A stretch of 64,000 nucleotides of DNA from Geotoga petraea (GCF_900102615.1 NZ_FMYV01000001.1:411757-475756), one strand, 5' to 3'; positions 9,081 through 18,554 are shown, counted from the first letter of the stretch. The notes: generated from the letters alone by a model not told the origin. Translations and numbers: made by a program.

Positions 9081-11114
9081 ATGAAAAAAATTTTAGTTCT
9101 TTTGATTATCACAATAAATATTTTAACATTTGCTGAAACTAACATAGTAGATTTGAAACCGTCTTCTCCAGCTTACCCGCATGTGATAAGAATGGTTGAA
9201 AATAATATTATGGATTTGGATAATCAAAATAGGTTTAATGGTAGTAACAATGTTCCAAGATATGATTTAGCTATATTTGGTTCAAAATTTTTAGACCATT
9301 TAGAAAATAAGTATGGTGAGAAAATTTTTGAATTTGAAAACAGGCTTGCAATTTTTGAAAATCAAAACCTAACTTCAAGAGTAGAAAATTTAGAAAATAC
9401 TTTTTTTAACTATGATGAAATAGTTAGTAAATTAAACAGTAATTATACTGATCTAAATAAAAAAGTCAATGATTTAGTTAAGTTAGTAACCCCTGGGAAT
9501 GAATTAAATAAAGATAATGTAGTATTTCAAAATATTGTGGAAAATGCACAAAAAGCGGCAGAAGAGGCTGCCATAGATCAACTAGAAAATTTAAGAAAAC
9601 AAACTCTTTCTACGGTAATTGAATTTGAAAATAAACTCCAAAGTTTTCAAGAACAAGTCAACACCCTCAATTCAAAGTATGATAAAAGCATAGAATACTT
9701 AAATACTATAATTGTTTCAAGAGAAGAAGAAAGCAGAGAAGATCTTAGAAAATATGTTGACTCTAAATTCAACAATGAAATGGATGCCTTAAAAACGTCT
9801 TTAAGAAACATAGCAAATTCAGAGATTGGATATTTAGAAGAAAATATTGAAGATGAATTTAACAATATTAACCAGAGAATATCAAATATAGAAAATAATC
9901 AAAATCTATTTAATAGCGATAGGATGAATTCTTTAGAGTCACAAATTAGTGATATTGAAGATAAGATAAGTTATTTGGAAGAATATACAGTTCCATCTTC
10001 TCCATCTGAAAATGAAGAGGAACTAGAATTAAACGCAAAATATCATTATTTAGAAAATCAAATCGAAAGATTAAAAAACACCTTTGATTTGTTAGATGAT
10101 CAAGTATCTTTTAATAAATCATATATTGATTCCTTTTCAAACAGAGAAGAAATCATGAATTCTAAAATGGAGAGTTTAAACGAAAAATACAATAATTTAG
10201 AATCAGAAATCATATTTGTTGGTAAAAAAGTTGATAACGTCTTATATCAAATGTCAAATATGAAAAATCCAGAGTTGAATGATGAAGAATTAATAAATAT
10301 TTCCGAGAGGATCTCTTCATTGGAAAGATTTATAAGCAATTTTTCTGATGAAATAAATCAGTTAAGTGTTTATTCAAAAGGCTTTGAAAATATAAATAAT
10401 AGAATTGATAATATCGACAATGCTCTTGATAAAAATCAGGCTATAATGGATAATATTGAAAATACATTCGAAACATTCAAAGCGCAAATGAATTCAATTT
10501 CATCAATAGCAAATTTAGATGAAGAATCGCTTGCGAAAATTGGTAATCTTGGAAATATGGCTGTTAGAATAAGCGATAATCAGGGTAAAATAGATAGTTT
10601 GAATAATACAGTTTTTCAAAATCAAAACAAATTGGAAATTTTAAATGCACAGGTTAATGAAATAAATAGTTCTTTAGAAAACTTTAACATCAATTCAACA
10701 GAAATAAGTGAATTAAAGGCAGATATTGAAAGTTTGTTTGATGAATACTACTCAATTAAAAATGAAATTCAAGATAATATTAGCAGCCAAGAATTTAAAA
10801 ATGAAATCAAGAATGAAATTAGATCTGAAGTTTCAAGTGAATTAATAGCAAGAGATAGAAGGATTAATAACTTAGAAACTCAGTTAAATCAATTAAAACA
10901 GACCGGAGAAACTAATAGCAACAATTCAAACATAAGCTATGCTGATAATAGTTTATCAATAAAAAATGCTGAAAAAATAGAGGAATTAAATCAGCAAATC
11001 GAAGCCATTAATAAACCTGAACAGTTTAATTTATGGTCTAATATTACTACGGGTTTAGTTGGTGTCGGAGTAGGAGCGTTCATAACATGGTTTATTTTAT
11101 CTTCAGGAATATAA
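9081..11114 (+). CDS. Omp-alpha-like toga anchor protein (SLH domain, coiled coil, C-terminal membrane segment)
   Basis: A 677-aa protein with signal peptide (ILVLLIITINILTFAE), an S-layer-homology domain at about residues 24-85 (SSPAYPHVIRMVENNIM, then VPRYDLAIFGSKFL), a very long alpha-helical coiled coil of about 550 residues with few prolines, and a C-terminal hydrophobic segment (GLVGVGVGAFITWFILSSG). This is the architecture of Thermotoga Omp-alpha, a rod that spans the periplasm and links the cell wall to the outer toga. RBS GGGGGG lies 5-10 nt before the ATG. One proline-containing break (VPSSPSENEEE near residue 310) may be a hinge. Homology is inferred from architecture; coiled-coil sequence itself diverges. 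Confidence 0.82.
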   Translation: MKKILVLLIITINILTFAETNIVDLKPSSPAYPHVIRMVENNIMDLDNQNRFNGSNNVPRYDLAIFGSKFLDHLENKYGEKIFEFENRLAIFENQNLTSRVENLENTFFNYDEIVSKLNSNYTDLNKKVNDLVKLVTPGNELNKDNVVFQNIVENAQKAAEEAAIDQLENLRKQTLSTVIEFENKLQSFQEQVNTLNSKYDKSIEYLNTIIVSREEESREDLRKYVDSKFNNEMDALKTSLRNIANSEIGYLEENIEDEFNNINQRISNIENNQNLFNSDRMNSLESQISDIEDKISYLEEYTVPSSPSENEEELELNAKYHYLENQIERLKNTFDLLDDQVSFNKSYIDSFSNREEIMNSKMESLNEKYNNLESEIIFVGKKVDNVLYQMSNMKNPELNDEELINISERISSLERFISNFSDEINQLSVYSKGFENINNRIDNIDNALDKNQAIMDNIENTFETFKAQMNSISSIANLDEESLAKIGNLGNMAVRISDNQGKIDSLNNTVFQNQNKLEILNAQVNEINSSLENFNINSTEISELKADIESLFDEYYSIKNEIQDNISSQEFKNEIKNEIRSEVSSELIARDRRINNLETQLNQLKQTGETNSNNSNISYADNSLSIKNAEKIEELNQQIEAINKPEQFNLWSNITTGLVGVGVGAFITWFILSSGI

Positions 11115-11133
11115 AAAGTGAGTTGAATTTCTT

Positions 11134-11931
11134 ATGAGAAAAGCTTTAGTTTTGGGAAGTGGTGGAATTAGAGGAATGGCACACATTGCATTTATAGAAG
11201 TGCTCAGAGAAAAGAAAAAAGATAATTTTGATATAATTACCGGTTGCTCAATAGGGAGTTTAATAGGGGGGGTTTATGCTTTAGACCCCTCTGCTAATTT
11301 ATATAAAATAGCTGAAGAAGTAATAGAAAAAAACTTAGAAAAATTAGAAAAAATAACAAAATCAATGAACTCAAAGTCAGTTAACTACAGATTTCAAAGT
11401 TTTGCTGGTTTGCTTTCAAATTCTGGAGTTAATCCAAATGAAATAATTTATGAAATATCTAAAGAACTTTTTGGAAGTAAGAAGTTCAGTGATTGTGAAA
11501 TACCATTTGGTGTGATTAGTTATGATATAGATTCTTCGAAAACAGTAGAAATTAACGAAGGTTTTCTTACTGATGCCGTCCTTGCTTCTGCAAATGTGCC
11601 TGGAGCTTTTGATCCAGTCAGACTTGGAGGTATGCAATTGGTTGACGGAGGAGTATTATCTTCTCTTCCGATTAATTTAGCAAAAAAAATGGGGGCAGAT
11701 TATATTGTAACTAATGACATTTCTCCTACTGTAAAAGACGATAATTTTGAAAATGGAATGGAATACATGAATTATGTTGATTTATTCAAAATATATAAAA
11801 TAAATGAAATAGAAAAAAAAGATGCCAACGAAAATTATAAATTTGAAACAAAAGTGAGTTGGGATAATTTTGATGAATATAAAAAAATTTATGAAAAAGC
11901 CAAAGATCATTATGGAAGTGTTGTAAAATGA
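11134..11931 (+). CDS. Patatin-like phospholipase
   Basis: A 265-aa patatin-fold lipid acyl hydrolase. All active-site elements are present: oxyanion loop LGSGGIRG (residues 7-14), nucleophile elbow GCSIG with Ser39, and the catalytic Asp in LVDGG (Asp171). No signal peptide, so it acts in the cytoplasm, perhaps at the membrane surface on phospholipids. The final codon overlaps the start of the next gene (ATGA overlap), which encodes a second patatin-fold protein lacking the catalytic motifs. It is placed between an Omp-alpha-like gene and an LptA-like gene, suggesting a role in envelope lipid remodelling; that role is inference. Confidence 0.88.
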   Translation: MRKALVLGSGGIRGMAHIAFIEVLREKKKDNFDIITGCSIGSLIGGVYALDPSANLYKIAEEVIEKNLEKLEKITKSMNSKSVNYRFQSFAGLLSNSGVNPNEIIYEISKELFGSKKFSDCEIPFGVISYDIDSSKTVEINEGFLTDAVLASANVPGAFDPVRLGGMQLVDGGVLSSLPINLAKKMGADYIVTNDISPTVKDDNFENGMEYMNYVDLFKIYKINEIEKKDANENYKFETKVSWDNFDEYKKIYEKAKDHYGSVVK

Positions 11932-12704
11932 AAATACATATGGGAGGAACTTTAGAAGGTTTATATTGGAATTCTGGAGTTTTAGACAATTTAATAAGCA
12001 ATAATATCGATTTAGAAATATACACCACGGGTGCATCATCATTGATAGGAGTTTTTTACTCAATTTATAAAAAGAATTTTTTTGCTAAACTAAAGGCATT
12101 TATAAATGATAAAAACAATCCTCTTCAAAATCTTATGAATTATCCTGATATGTATAAAAGCCGATATTTACAAGCTACCACTTTGTTCAGAATTGGTAGA
12201 AGTAGAGAAGCGTTATACAAACATGAAGAATTAAAAGATTATTTAGAAGAAAATTTTAACGGGTCAACAATAAGCGAAATTGATGATAATATTCATTTCG
12301 AGCTTTTTAACATAAGTAGCGAAAAAACAGAATTTGTTGACAAAAGCATAAAAATAGTTGATATGTTAATAGCCCAATTCTCTTATCCACCGTTTTACAA
12401 ATACTATGAAATCAATGAACAAAAATACATACCAACATCATACTTATCCTTTATCCCTTGGAATGAACTGGAAAATTCTTTTGTAATAAATTTTGATTAT
12501 AAAATAGAATTTCCAAGGCCAAAAAATGGATTAGAAATATTGCTAAATGCTTCTTATAATAGAACCAAAAAACTCTTTAAACTATTAACAAAAGACAACA
12601 AAGTACTTTTGCCTGATAATATTTCTAATGACCCTTTTATGATTAACTGTTTCTTCAAAGGTCAAAAAGACTCAGAAAAAATATTGAGGGATAAATATGA
12701 ATAA
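11928..12704 (+). CDS. Patatin-related protein lacking the catalytic dyad
   Basis: A 258-aa protein. Its first 45 residues match the patatin plan: MGGTLEGLYWNSGVLDNL corresponds to the oxyanion loop and first helix, and TTGASSLIG to the nucleophile elbow. Ser37 is kept, but the GxSxG motif is broken (G-A-S-S-L). Where active patatins have a DGG or DGA motif, this protein has QKYIPTSYLSFIPW (about residues 164-177), with no Asp. It is therefore probably an inactive paralogue, possibly a partner or regulator of the active patatin with which it shares an ATGA overlap. The relationship is judged from motif order and context only. Its 3' end overlaps the LptA-like gene by 8 nt. Confidence 0.65.
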   Translation: MKIHMGGTLEGLYWNSGVLDNLISNNIDLEIYTTGASSLIGVFYSIYKKNFFAKLKAFINDKNNPLQNLMNYPDMYKSRYLQATTLFRIGRSREALYKHEELKDYLEENFNGSTISEIDDNIHFELFNISSEKTEFVDKSIKIVDMLIAQFSYPPFYKYYEINEQKYIPTSYLSFIPWNELENSFVINFDYKIEFPRPKNGLEILLNASYNRTKKLFKLLTKDNKVLLPDNISNDPFMINCFFKGQKDSEKILRDKYE

Positions 12705-13311
12705 ATATTTTATTATTACAATTGTGATACTATTTTCTTTAATTTCATATAGCGAATTAATAAACGTAAAAGCGGGAGATTTTATCGGTGGAGATGACTA
12801 TAATGTTCTCAAAAATAATGTAGTCATAAAAAAAGGAGAGTTAATAATTGAAACACAGATGGCTACGATTACATTAGTAAATGATGAATGGAGAAAATTG
12901 GTAAGTTCAGAGATGAGTATATATTCTGATACTTATGAGGCGTCATCAAATAAAACCGAATTTGACTTACAAACTGAAAAAGGGACATTAGTGGGCTCAG
13001 TTATAGCTAACATATTTTTAAACGATTCAGAACTAAAAATTAGAGCTGATTCCTTAGATATTGATAACAAAGAAAAAAACTATTCAGGTAGTTCTGAAGA
13101 TATCACACGTATTTTTAAAGATGATTATGTGATCAAAGCTAAAAAGTTTGAATACAAAGAGTCGGAAAATATTTTATATTTAATTGGCGAAGTTTCCATT
13201 ATCAATGAAAAGAAGAAAATAGAATTAATATCTGACAATGCCACATTTAATACTGAAACCGATGAAATGAAAGCTGAAAAAGTTGATCTAACGCTTGAAA
13301 TTGAAGATTAA
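12697..13311 (+). CDS. LptA/OstA-like periplasmic protein
   Basis: A 204-aa exported protein with a signal peptide (FIITIVILFSLISYSE). The rest is predicted almost entirely beta strand with the repeating pattern of the OstA/LptA domain: DNAVVIKKGELIIET-like runs such as NVVIKKGELIIETQMATITL, then LKIRADSLDIDNKEK and IKAKKFEYKESENILYLIG. In Gram-negative bacteria LptA forms a periplasmic bridge for lipopolysaccharide. Thermotogota are not known to make classical LPS, so here it may carry another lipid or glycolipid to the toga. It overlaps the pseudo-patatin gene and is the last envelope gene before serS. Confidence 0.65.
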   Translation: MNKYFIITIVILFSLISYSELINVKAGDFIGGDDYNVLKNNVVIKKGELIIETQMATITLVNDEWRKLVSSEMSIYSDTYEASSNKTEFDLQTEKGTLVGSVIANIFLNDSELKIRADSLDIDNKEKNYSGSSEDITRIFKDDYVIKAKKFEYKESENILYLIGEVSIINEKKKIELISDNATFNTETDEMKAEKVDLTLEIED

Positions 13312-13329
13312 GCATGAGGAGGATAATAA

Positions 13330-14604
13330 ATGTTAGATATAAAATTTGTTAGAAATAATATAGAAAAAGTAAAAAAAGCACTTGAAAACAGAAACAACGA
13401 CACAAAAATATTAGATGAATTAATAAAATTAGATGAAGAAAAAAGAAATATTATGCAAAAAGTGCAAGAACTAAGAGCGGAAAGAAACAGTATATCAAAA
13501 AATATAGCAAAACTAAAATCTGATGGGAAACACGAAGAAGCAGATGAAATTATAAAAAGAGGGAAAGTCATAGCTGATGAAATAAAAGAGCTTGACAACC
13601 AACTTAAAAAAATAGAAGCTGACTATGAAATGAAACTGTTATATATACCAAATATACCAGCACAAGAAGTTCCTTTTGGAAAAGACGAAACAGAAAATCA
13701 AGAAATTAAAAAATGGGGAGAACCAAGAAACTTTAATTTTAAACCAAAACCTCATTGGGATATCGGAACAGATTTAGACGTGCTTGATTTTGACAGAGGA
13801 GCAAAATTATCTGGATCAAGATTCACAGTCATAAAAAATGACCTTGCAAAATTAGCAAGATCTATAAAAAACTTCATGTTAGACTTACACACAGAGGAAA
13901 ACGGTTATATAGAAATCAATCCACCCCATCTTGTAACAAGAGAAACTATAACTGCTACGGGTCAGTTACCTAAATTTGAAGAAGATCTTTATAATACCCA
14001 ACCAGATGATATGTTTTTAATACCAACAGCAGAAGTAGTGCTGGTTGGATTGCATAAGGACGAAGTTTTAGAAAGAAATGACTTACCTTTAAAATATGTT
14101 GCTTATACACCGTGTTATAGAAGAGAAGCAGGTAGTTACGGTAGGGATGTAAGAGGTATAATAAGACAGCATCAATTTGACAAAGTCGAATTAGTATGGC
14201 ATGTTAGACCTGAAGAATCTGAAAAAGCTTTAGAAGATCTGACTAAGGATGCAGAAAAAGTCTTACAATTATTGGGGTTACCCTATAGAATTGTTAGTTT
14301 ATGCACAGGGGATCTTGGCTTTGCTGCAAAGAAAACTTATGATTTAGAAGTATGGTTACCTTCTTATAATGATTATAAAGAAATATCCTCTTGCTCAAAT
14401 ACAGGCGATTTTCAAGCAAGAAGAGCAAATATAAGATTTAGAGACGAAAAAAACAAAATGCAATTTGTTCACACCCTTAATGGATCAGGCTTAGCCGTTG
14501 GTAGGACACTTGTTGCCATTATGGAAAATTACCAAATGGAAGATGGAAGAATAAGGGTTCCAGAAAAGTTAATTCCATATATGGGTAAGGAGATAATAGG
14601 TTAA
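13330..14604 (+). CDS. serS: Seryl-tRNA synthetase
   Basis: A 424-aa class II aminoacyl-tRNA synthetase that charges tRNA-Ser. The N-terminal domain (about residues 1-100) is the long antiparallel coiled coil that grips the tRNA arm. The catalytic core has motif 2 (CYRREAGSYGRD, then IRQHQFDKVE) and motif 3 (NGSGLAVGRTLVAIMEN). Length is normal. RBS GAGGAGGA at 13316-13323. The stop codon overlaps the ATG of rsmE, giving translational coupling. Confidence 0.97.
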   Translation: MLDIKFVRNNIEKVKKALENRNNDTKILDELIKLDEEKRNIMQKVQELRAERNSISKNIAKLKSDGKHEEADEIIKRGKVIADEIKELDNQLKKIEADYEMKLLYIPNIPAQEVPFGKDETENQEIKKWGEPRNFNFKPKPHWDIGTDLDVLDFDRGAKLSGSRFTVIKNDLAKLARSIKNFMLDLHTEENGYIEINPPHLVTRETITATGQLPKFEEDLYNTQPDDMFLIPTAEVVLVGLHKDEVLERNDLPLKYVAYTPCYRREAGSYGRDVRGIIRQHQFDKVELVWHVRPEESEKALEDLTKDAEKVLQLLGLPYRIVSLCTGDLGFAAKKTYDLEVWLPSYNDYKEISSCSNTGDFQARRANIRFRDEKNKMQFVHTLNGSGLAVGRTLVAIMENYQMEDGRIRVPEKLIPYMGKEIIG

Positions 14605-15287
14605 TGCCAAATTTCTTCTTTGGAGATAAGAAAGATGATAAGATCATATTAGAAAAAGAAGAGACAACACATTTAAAAGTGATCAAAAAAAACATTGGTG
14701 ATTATGTTGAAGCAATTACTGGGGATGGATACTTTTATAGAACAAAAGTTATAGAAATAAATAAAAAAAATTCAATTCTATCAATAGTTGAAAAAAACAA
14801 AAGCAAAAAAGAGTATTTTCCAAAAATACATTTGATCTTAGGTATGAGTAAATGGGACAGAATGAGATTAATAATAGAAAAAGCAGTTGAACTAAGAGTA
14901 CAAAGTGTCTCAGTTTTTAAAGGTCAAAAATCTAATCAAAACTATAAAAGTGTTGAAAAATTTGAGAAAATTATAATTGAGACTTTGAAACAAACTGGAT
15001 TTCCTAAAATTCCTAATTTTAATTTTGTAGACCTATATGATACAAAAAAAAAGAACACTTTAGTTTTAGATTTTGAACAAAATATCGACTTTAAAACTGC
15101 TATTGAATCTATAAAAGATCAAGTTAATATACTAATAGGACCAGATTTAGGATTTTCTAAAAACGAAAAAGAATTTTTTAAAGAGAACAAATTTGATATA
15201 GTATCTCCTGGTGATACCATTATGAGATTTGAAACGGCGGCAATATATACATTAAGCACAATAAACTTTATAAAAAATAGGTTATAA
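14604..15287 (+). CDS. rsmE: 16S rRNA (uracil-1498-N3)-methyltransferase RsmE
   Basis: A 227-aa SPOUT-class methyltransferase. The N-terminal PUA-like domain (about residues 1-70) is followed by the knotted SAM-binding domain with IHLILGMSKWDRMRLIIEKA near 75, LIGPDLGFSKNEKEFF near 177 and the C-terminal knot MRFETAAIYTLSTI. It methylates U1498 of 16S rRNA. It overlaps serS by one base and is followed by an intrinsic terminator. Confidence 0.92.
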   Translation: MPNFFFGDKKDDKIILEKEETTHLKVIKKNIGDYVEAITGDGYFYRTKVIEINKKNSILSIVEKNKSKKEYFPKIHLILGMSKWDRMRLIIEKAVELRVQSVSVFKGQKSNQNYKSVEKFEKIIIETLKQTGFPKIPNFNFVDLYDTKKKNTLVLDFEQNIDFKTAIESIKDQVNILIGPDLGFSKNEKEFFKENKFDIVSPGDTIMRFETAAIYTLSTINFIKNRL

Positions 15288-15291
15288 CTAA

Positions 15292-15320
15292 TCGGAGCAG
15301 TTAAGCTCCGAATTTTTTTT
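15292..15320 (+). terminator. Intrinsic terminator after rsmE
   Basis: Stem TCGGAGC/GCTCCGA (15292-15298 / 15305-15311) with a 6-nt loop followed by a T run to 15320. It separates the envelope/serS transcript from the flagellar operon. Confidence 0.85.
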
Positions 15321-15348
15321 AAACTTTAATATAATTTTCTAAATAAGT

Positions 15349-15354
15349 TATAAT
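15349..15354 (+). promoter_or_regulatory. Possible -10 of the flagellar operon
   Basis: A perfect TATAAT at 15349-15354 lies 79 nt upstream of the motE start, just after the rsmE terminator. The matching -35 region is only A/T-rich (TTAATA), so the assignment is tentative. Confidence 0.35.
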
Positions 15355-15432
15355 ATTAATAGTTGGTAGATCTTTTTAGAATTAGGATAAAACAAAATTT
15401 TTATAGAATTATTAATCATGAGGAGGAAGAAT

Positions 15433-16098
15433 ATGGCTGAAAAAAAAGAAAAAAAGAAGAAATCTTCTCTAAAAACAATATTCACTTTTTTTATAGTGGG
15501 ATTGGTTATAGGTGTTGTACTATTAAGTGTGGGGTATATTGTTTTTGAATTTAACAGAATTTCCTATTATAACTTAGATTTAAGAAATGATTGGAGAAGT
15601 TATTTAGCGTATTTGACAAAAGATATACCTTATCTAAATGATTTTATTGATTACGAATATTTAGAAATAGGGAATCCTCTTGAAAATCAAAAATCTTTGT
15701 TAGAAGCAAGGTTGGAGTCATTGGACAACATGAAAGATCAAATAGAAAAGAACAAAGCTGAATTAGATGATATTCAATCTCAAATTGTTCAAAGTTCAGA
15801 AAAACTAATAGCTAAACAACAAGAGTTAGAACAACTGGAAAAAGAATACCAAGAAAAAATAACAGAGTATAATGATTATCAAAATAGGATAGAAAAATTA
15901 GCTTCTTGGCTCAATTCTTCAACTCCACAACAAATAGCAAATGCTTTAATAAGAGACGAAGTTAGTGTCGAACTCATTGTTGATTCTTTTTATGTAATGG
16001 AGTCAAAGACTGTTGCACAAATATTACAAGCTTTGGCTAATTTAAATCCTGAAAAGGCAGCAAAAATTATTGCTACTCTTGGCAATAGGGGAGGATAA
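15433..16098 (+). CDS. MotE/YlxF-like flagellar protein
   Basis: A 221-aa protein with a basic cytoplasmic tip (KKEKKKKSS), one membrane segment (about residues 15-40), a coiled coil (about 80-160) and a C-terminal helical domain similar to the N domain of MgtE (QIANALIRDEVSVELI, then VAQILQALANLNPEKAAKII). This is the MotE/YlxF plan; in Bacillus ylxF sits directly upstream of fliK, as here. It probably supports the flagellar motor at the membrane. Start at 15433 rather than 15418 because AGGAGG at 15421-15426 lies between the two ATGs. First gene of the flagellar operon. Confidence 0.78.
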   Translation: MAEKKEKKKKSSLKTIFTFFIVGLVIGVVLLSVGYIVFEFNRISYYNLDLRNDWRSYLAYLTKDIPYLNDFIDYEYLEIGNPLENQKSLLEARLESLDNMKDQIEKNKAELDDIQSQIVQSSEKLIAKQQELEQLEKEYQEKITEYNDYQNRIEKLASWLNSSTPQQIANALIRDEVSVELIVDSFYVMESKTVAQILQALANLNPEKAAKIIATLGNRGG

Positions 16099-16099
16099 G

Positions 16100-17845
16100 A
16101 TGAAGGCAAGTTCAATTATTGAGAACGTTATTAACATAAAAAGTAATATATCAAAAGTTAACAAAAATTCTGATAATAATTTTGAAAGTTATATAAACTC
16201 TGGACCAAATAATCAAAATAGAGTCAATGATAAAGTAGATTCAGAGGTAAAAACAGAAAATCTTTCTGAAAATAAAACTCTTTTCAAAAAGATTGAGAAT
16301 ATTAAACCAAACAAAGCAGAAGAAAAGAAGGGTGAAGAGATTTTATCAGAAAAACTACCAAAAAAGATTGAACAGATAATAAACTTTATTGGTTCACATA
16401 AAGTTAAGGATGTATCTCCAGAAAAAGTAGTTGAACTAAAAGAACTTTTACAAAGTTTGTTATCAAAAATAAAAGAATTAAAATCAGAAAACAAAACTGA
16501 TACAAAAGAAGAGGTAATAAATATTTTAAAAGAAATAAATTCAAAACTAAGAGAATTGTTTCCTGAGAAAGATATAAAGATAAACCTTGTAAATTTCAAA
16601 GATAATTTTGTAATTGATATAGATTCAAAAGACAAAAGTATTTTAATACAGGTAGATGATGAAAAATTAAAAGTTTTTAAATACAAAAATATTGAAAAAC
16701 CTGAAAATAAAAATCAATTATACAAAGATAAAATTCCAGAAATATTGAATATTAATGAAGAAAAAACTAAAGATTCAAAAGAAAATATTATTGAAACTGG
16801 CAACAACTCTAAAGAAAAGCAAATATTACTATCCTTAATCCATGAAGAAAAAATAAAATCAAATAATTCATCAGATAAAACATTAACAACTAACGATGAA
16901 ACTAAAGTATCCAAAGAAACTATAAACAATAAAACCTTATTAAGTATAAAAGACCTTATTGATAGATTTTTAAAGCAGCAGCATACAGCCAAAACAAATA
17001 AAAAAAACAACGATTCAAAAATAAAATTATCTCAAATGCTGATTAATAAAAACAACTTTTTGAAAATATCTAAAAACATATCTTACTTTGATTTAACCAG
17101 TAGATTAAAAACAAACACGAAAAATAAAATCGATAAAAATGTTACAAAAGATGGAATGGAAAAGGCCACGAATAAAAACACAATATTATCAAATGATTTA
17201 AATTACAATCCAATAGAAAAAGTTGAAAATAAAGAAGCAAGAAAAGATTATGCCAAAAAAAAAGGTAATGAAAAGATTGAAAAAACAAATTCCATAGAAA
17301 ATCCAAATAAAAACGTTAAAAATAATACAACTCAAGAAAACAGAACTTCTAAAAAACAAAATATTGAAATTAGCACGGTTTCTAATAATAAAACAAATAA
17401 CCCGAACAGTAGCTTAACAATAAACAAAACTACATTTAATCAGCCCATTAATTTAAGAGAATTCAACGCTCAAATCACAGACATAATAAATCAAAAATCT
17501 ACTGAAAATACTTTTAGAGAAATTGTAACTATAAAAATCAATCCACCAAATTTAGGAAATGTAGATGTAGAAATAATGAAAAATGGTAAAGCTATCAGTA
17601 TAAGTGTAATAACTGAAAATGAAAGTGCTAAAAACTTTATTAGTAGAACAATACAGTCATTAATAGGCTCATTGAGAGATCAAGGTTTCAACCCAGTAAA
17701 TGTAAAAGTTGAAACGCCTCCAGAACCAGATTTAATGGATACAGAAAAACAAGATGATCAAAAAAACAAACAAGAACAACAAAAAGAAGAGAAAGATGAA
17801 GATAAAGAATTCGAAAATATTTTAAGAGGTGAAGAAAATGTTTAA
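16100..17845 (+). CDS. fliK: Flagellar hook-length control protein FliK
   Basis: A 581-aa protein rich in Lys, Asn, Glu and Ser over its first 450 residues, as expected for the secreted ruler region, with a folded C-terminal Flg_hook domain: FREIVTIKINPPNLGNVDVE, then KAISISVITENESAKNFI and LIGSLRDQGFNPVNVKVE. FliK sets hook length by switching the export specificity of FlhB. Start at 16100 with RBS GGGGAGG at 16087-16093; the in-frame ATG at 16070 lies inside motE. It ends with an acidic tail and overlaps flgD by 8 nt. Confidence 0.88.
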   Translation: MKASSIIENVINIKSNISKVNKNSDNNFESYINSGPNNQNRVNDKVDSEVKTENLSENKTLFKKIENIKPNKAEEKKGEEILSEKLPKKIEQIINFIGSHKVKDVSPEKVVELKELLQSLLSKIKELKSENKTDTKEEVINILKEINSKLRELFPEKDIKINLVNFKDNFVIDIDSKDKSILIQVDDEKLKVFKYKNIEKPENKNQLYKDKIPEILNINEEKTKDSKENIIETGNNSKEKQILLSLIHEEKIKSNNSSDKTLTTNDETKVSKETINNKTLLSIKDLIDRFLKQQHTAKTNKKNNDSKIKLSQMLINKNNFLKISKNISYFDLTSRLKTNTKNKIDKNVTKDGMEKATNKNTILSNDLNYNPIEKVENKEARKDYAKKKGNEKIEKTNSIENPNKNVKNNTTQENRTSKKQNIEISTVSNNKTNNPNSSLTINKTTFNQPINLREFNAQITDIINQKSTENTFREIVTIKINPPNLGNVDVEIMKNGKAISISVITENESAKNFISRTIQSLIGSLRDQGFNPVNVKVETPPEPDLMDTEKQDDQKNKQEQQKEEKDEDKEFENILRGEENV

Positions 17846-18542
17846 TGGAATAACACCTTCTCACATTTATGAATCTACATTCAATGCTCAAAATGATAGA
17901 GAGATTAAAAAAGAATTAGATAAAGATGCTTTTCTACAGTTGTTAGTTACAGAACTAAAATATCAAGATCCAACTTCTCCAATGGATAACAAGGAGTTTA
18001 TTTCTCAGATGTCTCAGTTATCCTCAACAGAACAAATAATGAATATGAGTAAATCTTTTCAGAATATGATAGATTCTCAAATGTCTTTACAAAAATTAAA
18101 TGCTGCAGGACTTGTTGGTAAAAATGTAGTGGTTAAAAATAATTCAATTAATTTACAAAATGGAGTATCCGAAGGAATTATTTATAGTTTAGAAGAACAA
18201 GCTTCAATAAGCTTAGAAATTTACGACGCGAACGATAAAATAGTTTATTCAGAACAATTAGGAGGCAAAGAAGCTGGAGTCCATTCTTTTGCTTGGAATG
18301 GAAGAAACAATAATGGTGTTGCCCAACAGGATGGAGAATACATTTATAAACTTTATAAAAATGTTGATGGCGAGAGAGTAGAAATAGGTGGTTTGGATGG
18401 AGGAACGGTTGATTCAGTTCAATTTTTGAATAACGAATTCTTTGTCCTTGTGAACGGCGAAAGATATCCTATTTCAGCTGTACAAGAAATATCAGAAGCA
18501 ATTGATACAGGTAATCAAAATAATAATAATGAAAATATTTAG
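17838..18542 (+). CDS. flgD: Flagellar hook assembly (scaffold) protein FlgD
   Basis: A 234-aa hook-cap protein. The N-terminal FlgD signature is clear: LDKDAFLQLLVTELKYQDPT near residue 25, then MDNKEFISQMSQLSSTEQIMNM. The C-terminal part holds the FlgD Ig-like domain (FAWNGRNNNGVAQQDGEYIY). It caps the growing hook and is exchanged for FlgK-type proteins later. Start at ATG 17838 with RBS AGAGGTGA; a GTG at 17829 is less well placed. Translationally coupled to fliK. Confidence 0.95.
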   Translation: MFNGITPSHIYESTFNAQNDREIKKELDKDAFLQLLVTELKYQDPTSPMDNKEFISQMSQLSSTEQIMNMSKSFQNMIDSQMSLQKLNAAGLVGKNVVVKNNSINLQNGVSEGIIYSLEEQASISLEIYDANDKIVYSEQLGGKEAGVHSFAWNGRNNNGVAQQDGEYIYKLYKNVDGERVEIGGLDGGTVDSVQFLNNEFFVLVNGERYPISAVQEISEAIDTGNQNNNNENI

Positions 18543-18554
18543 GGGGTATTTTAA

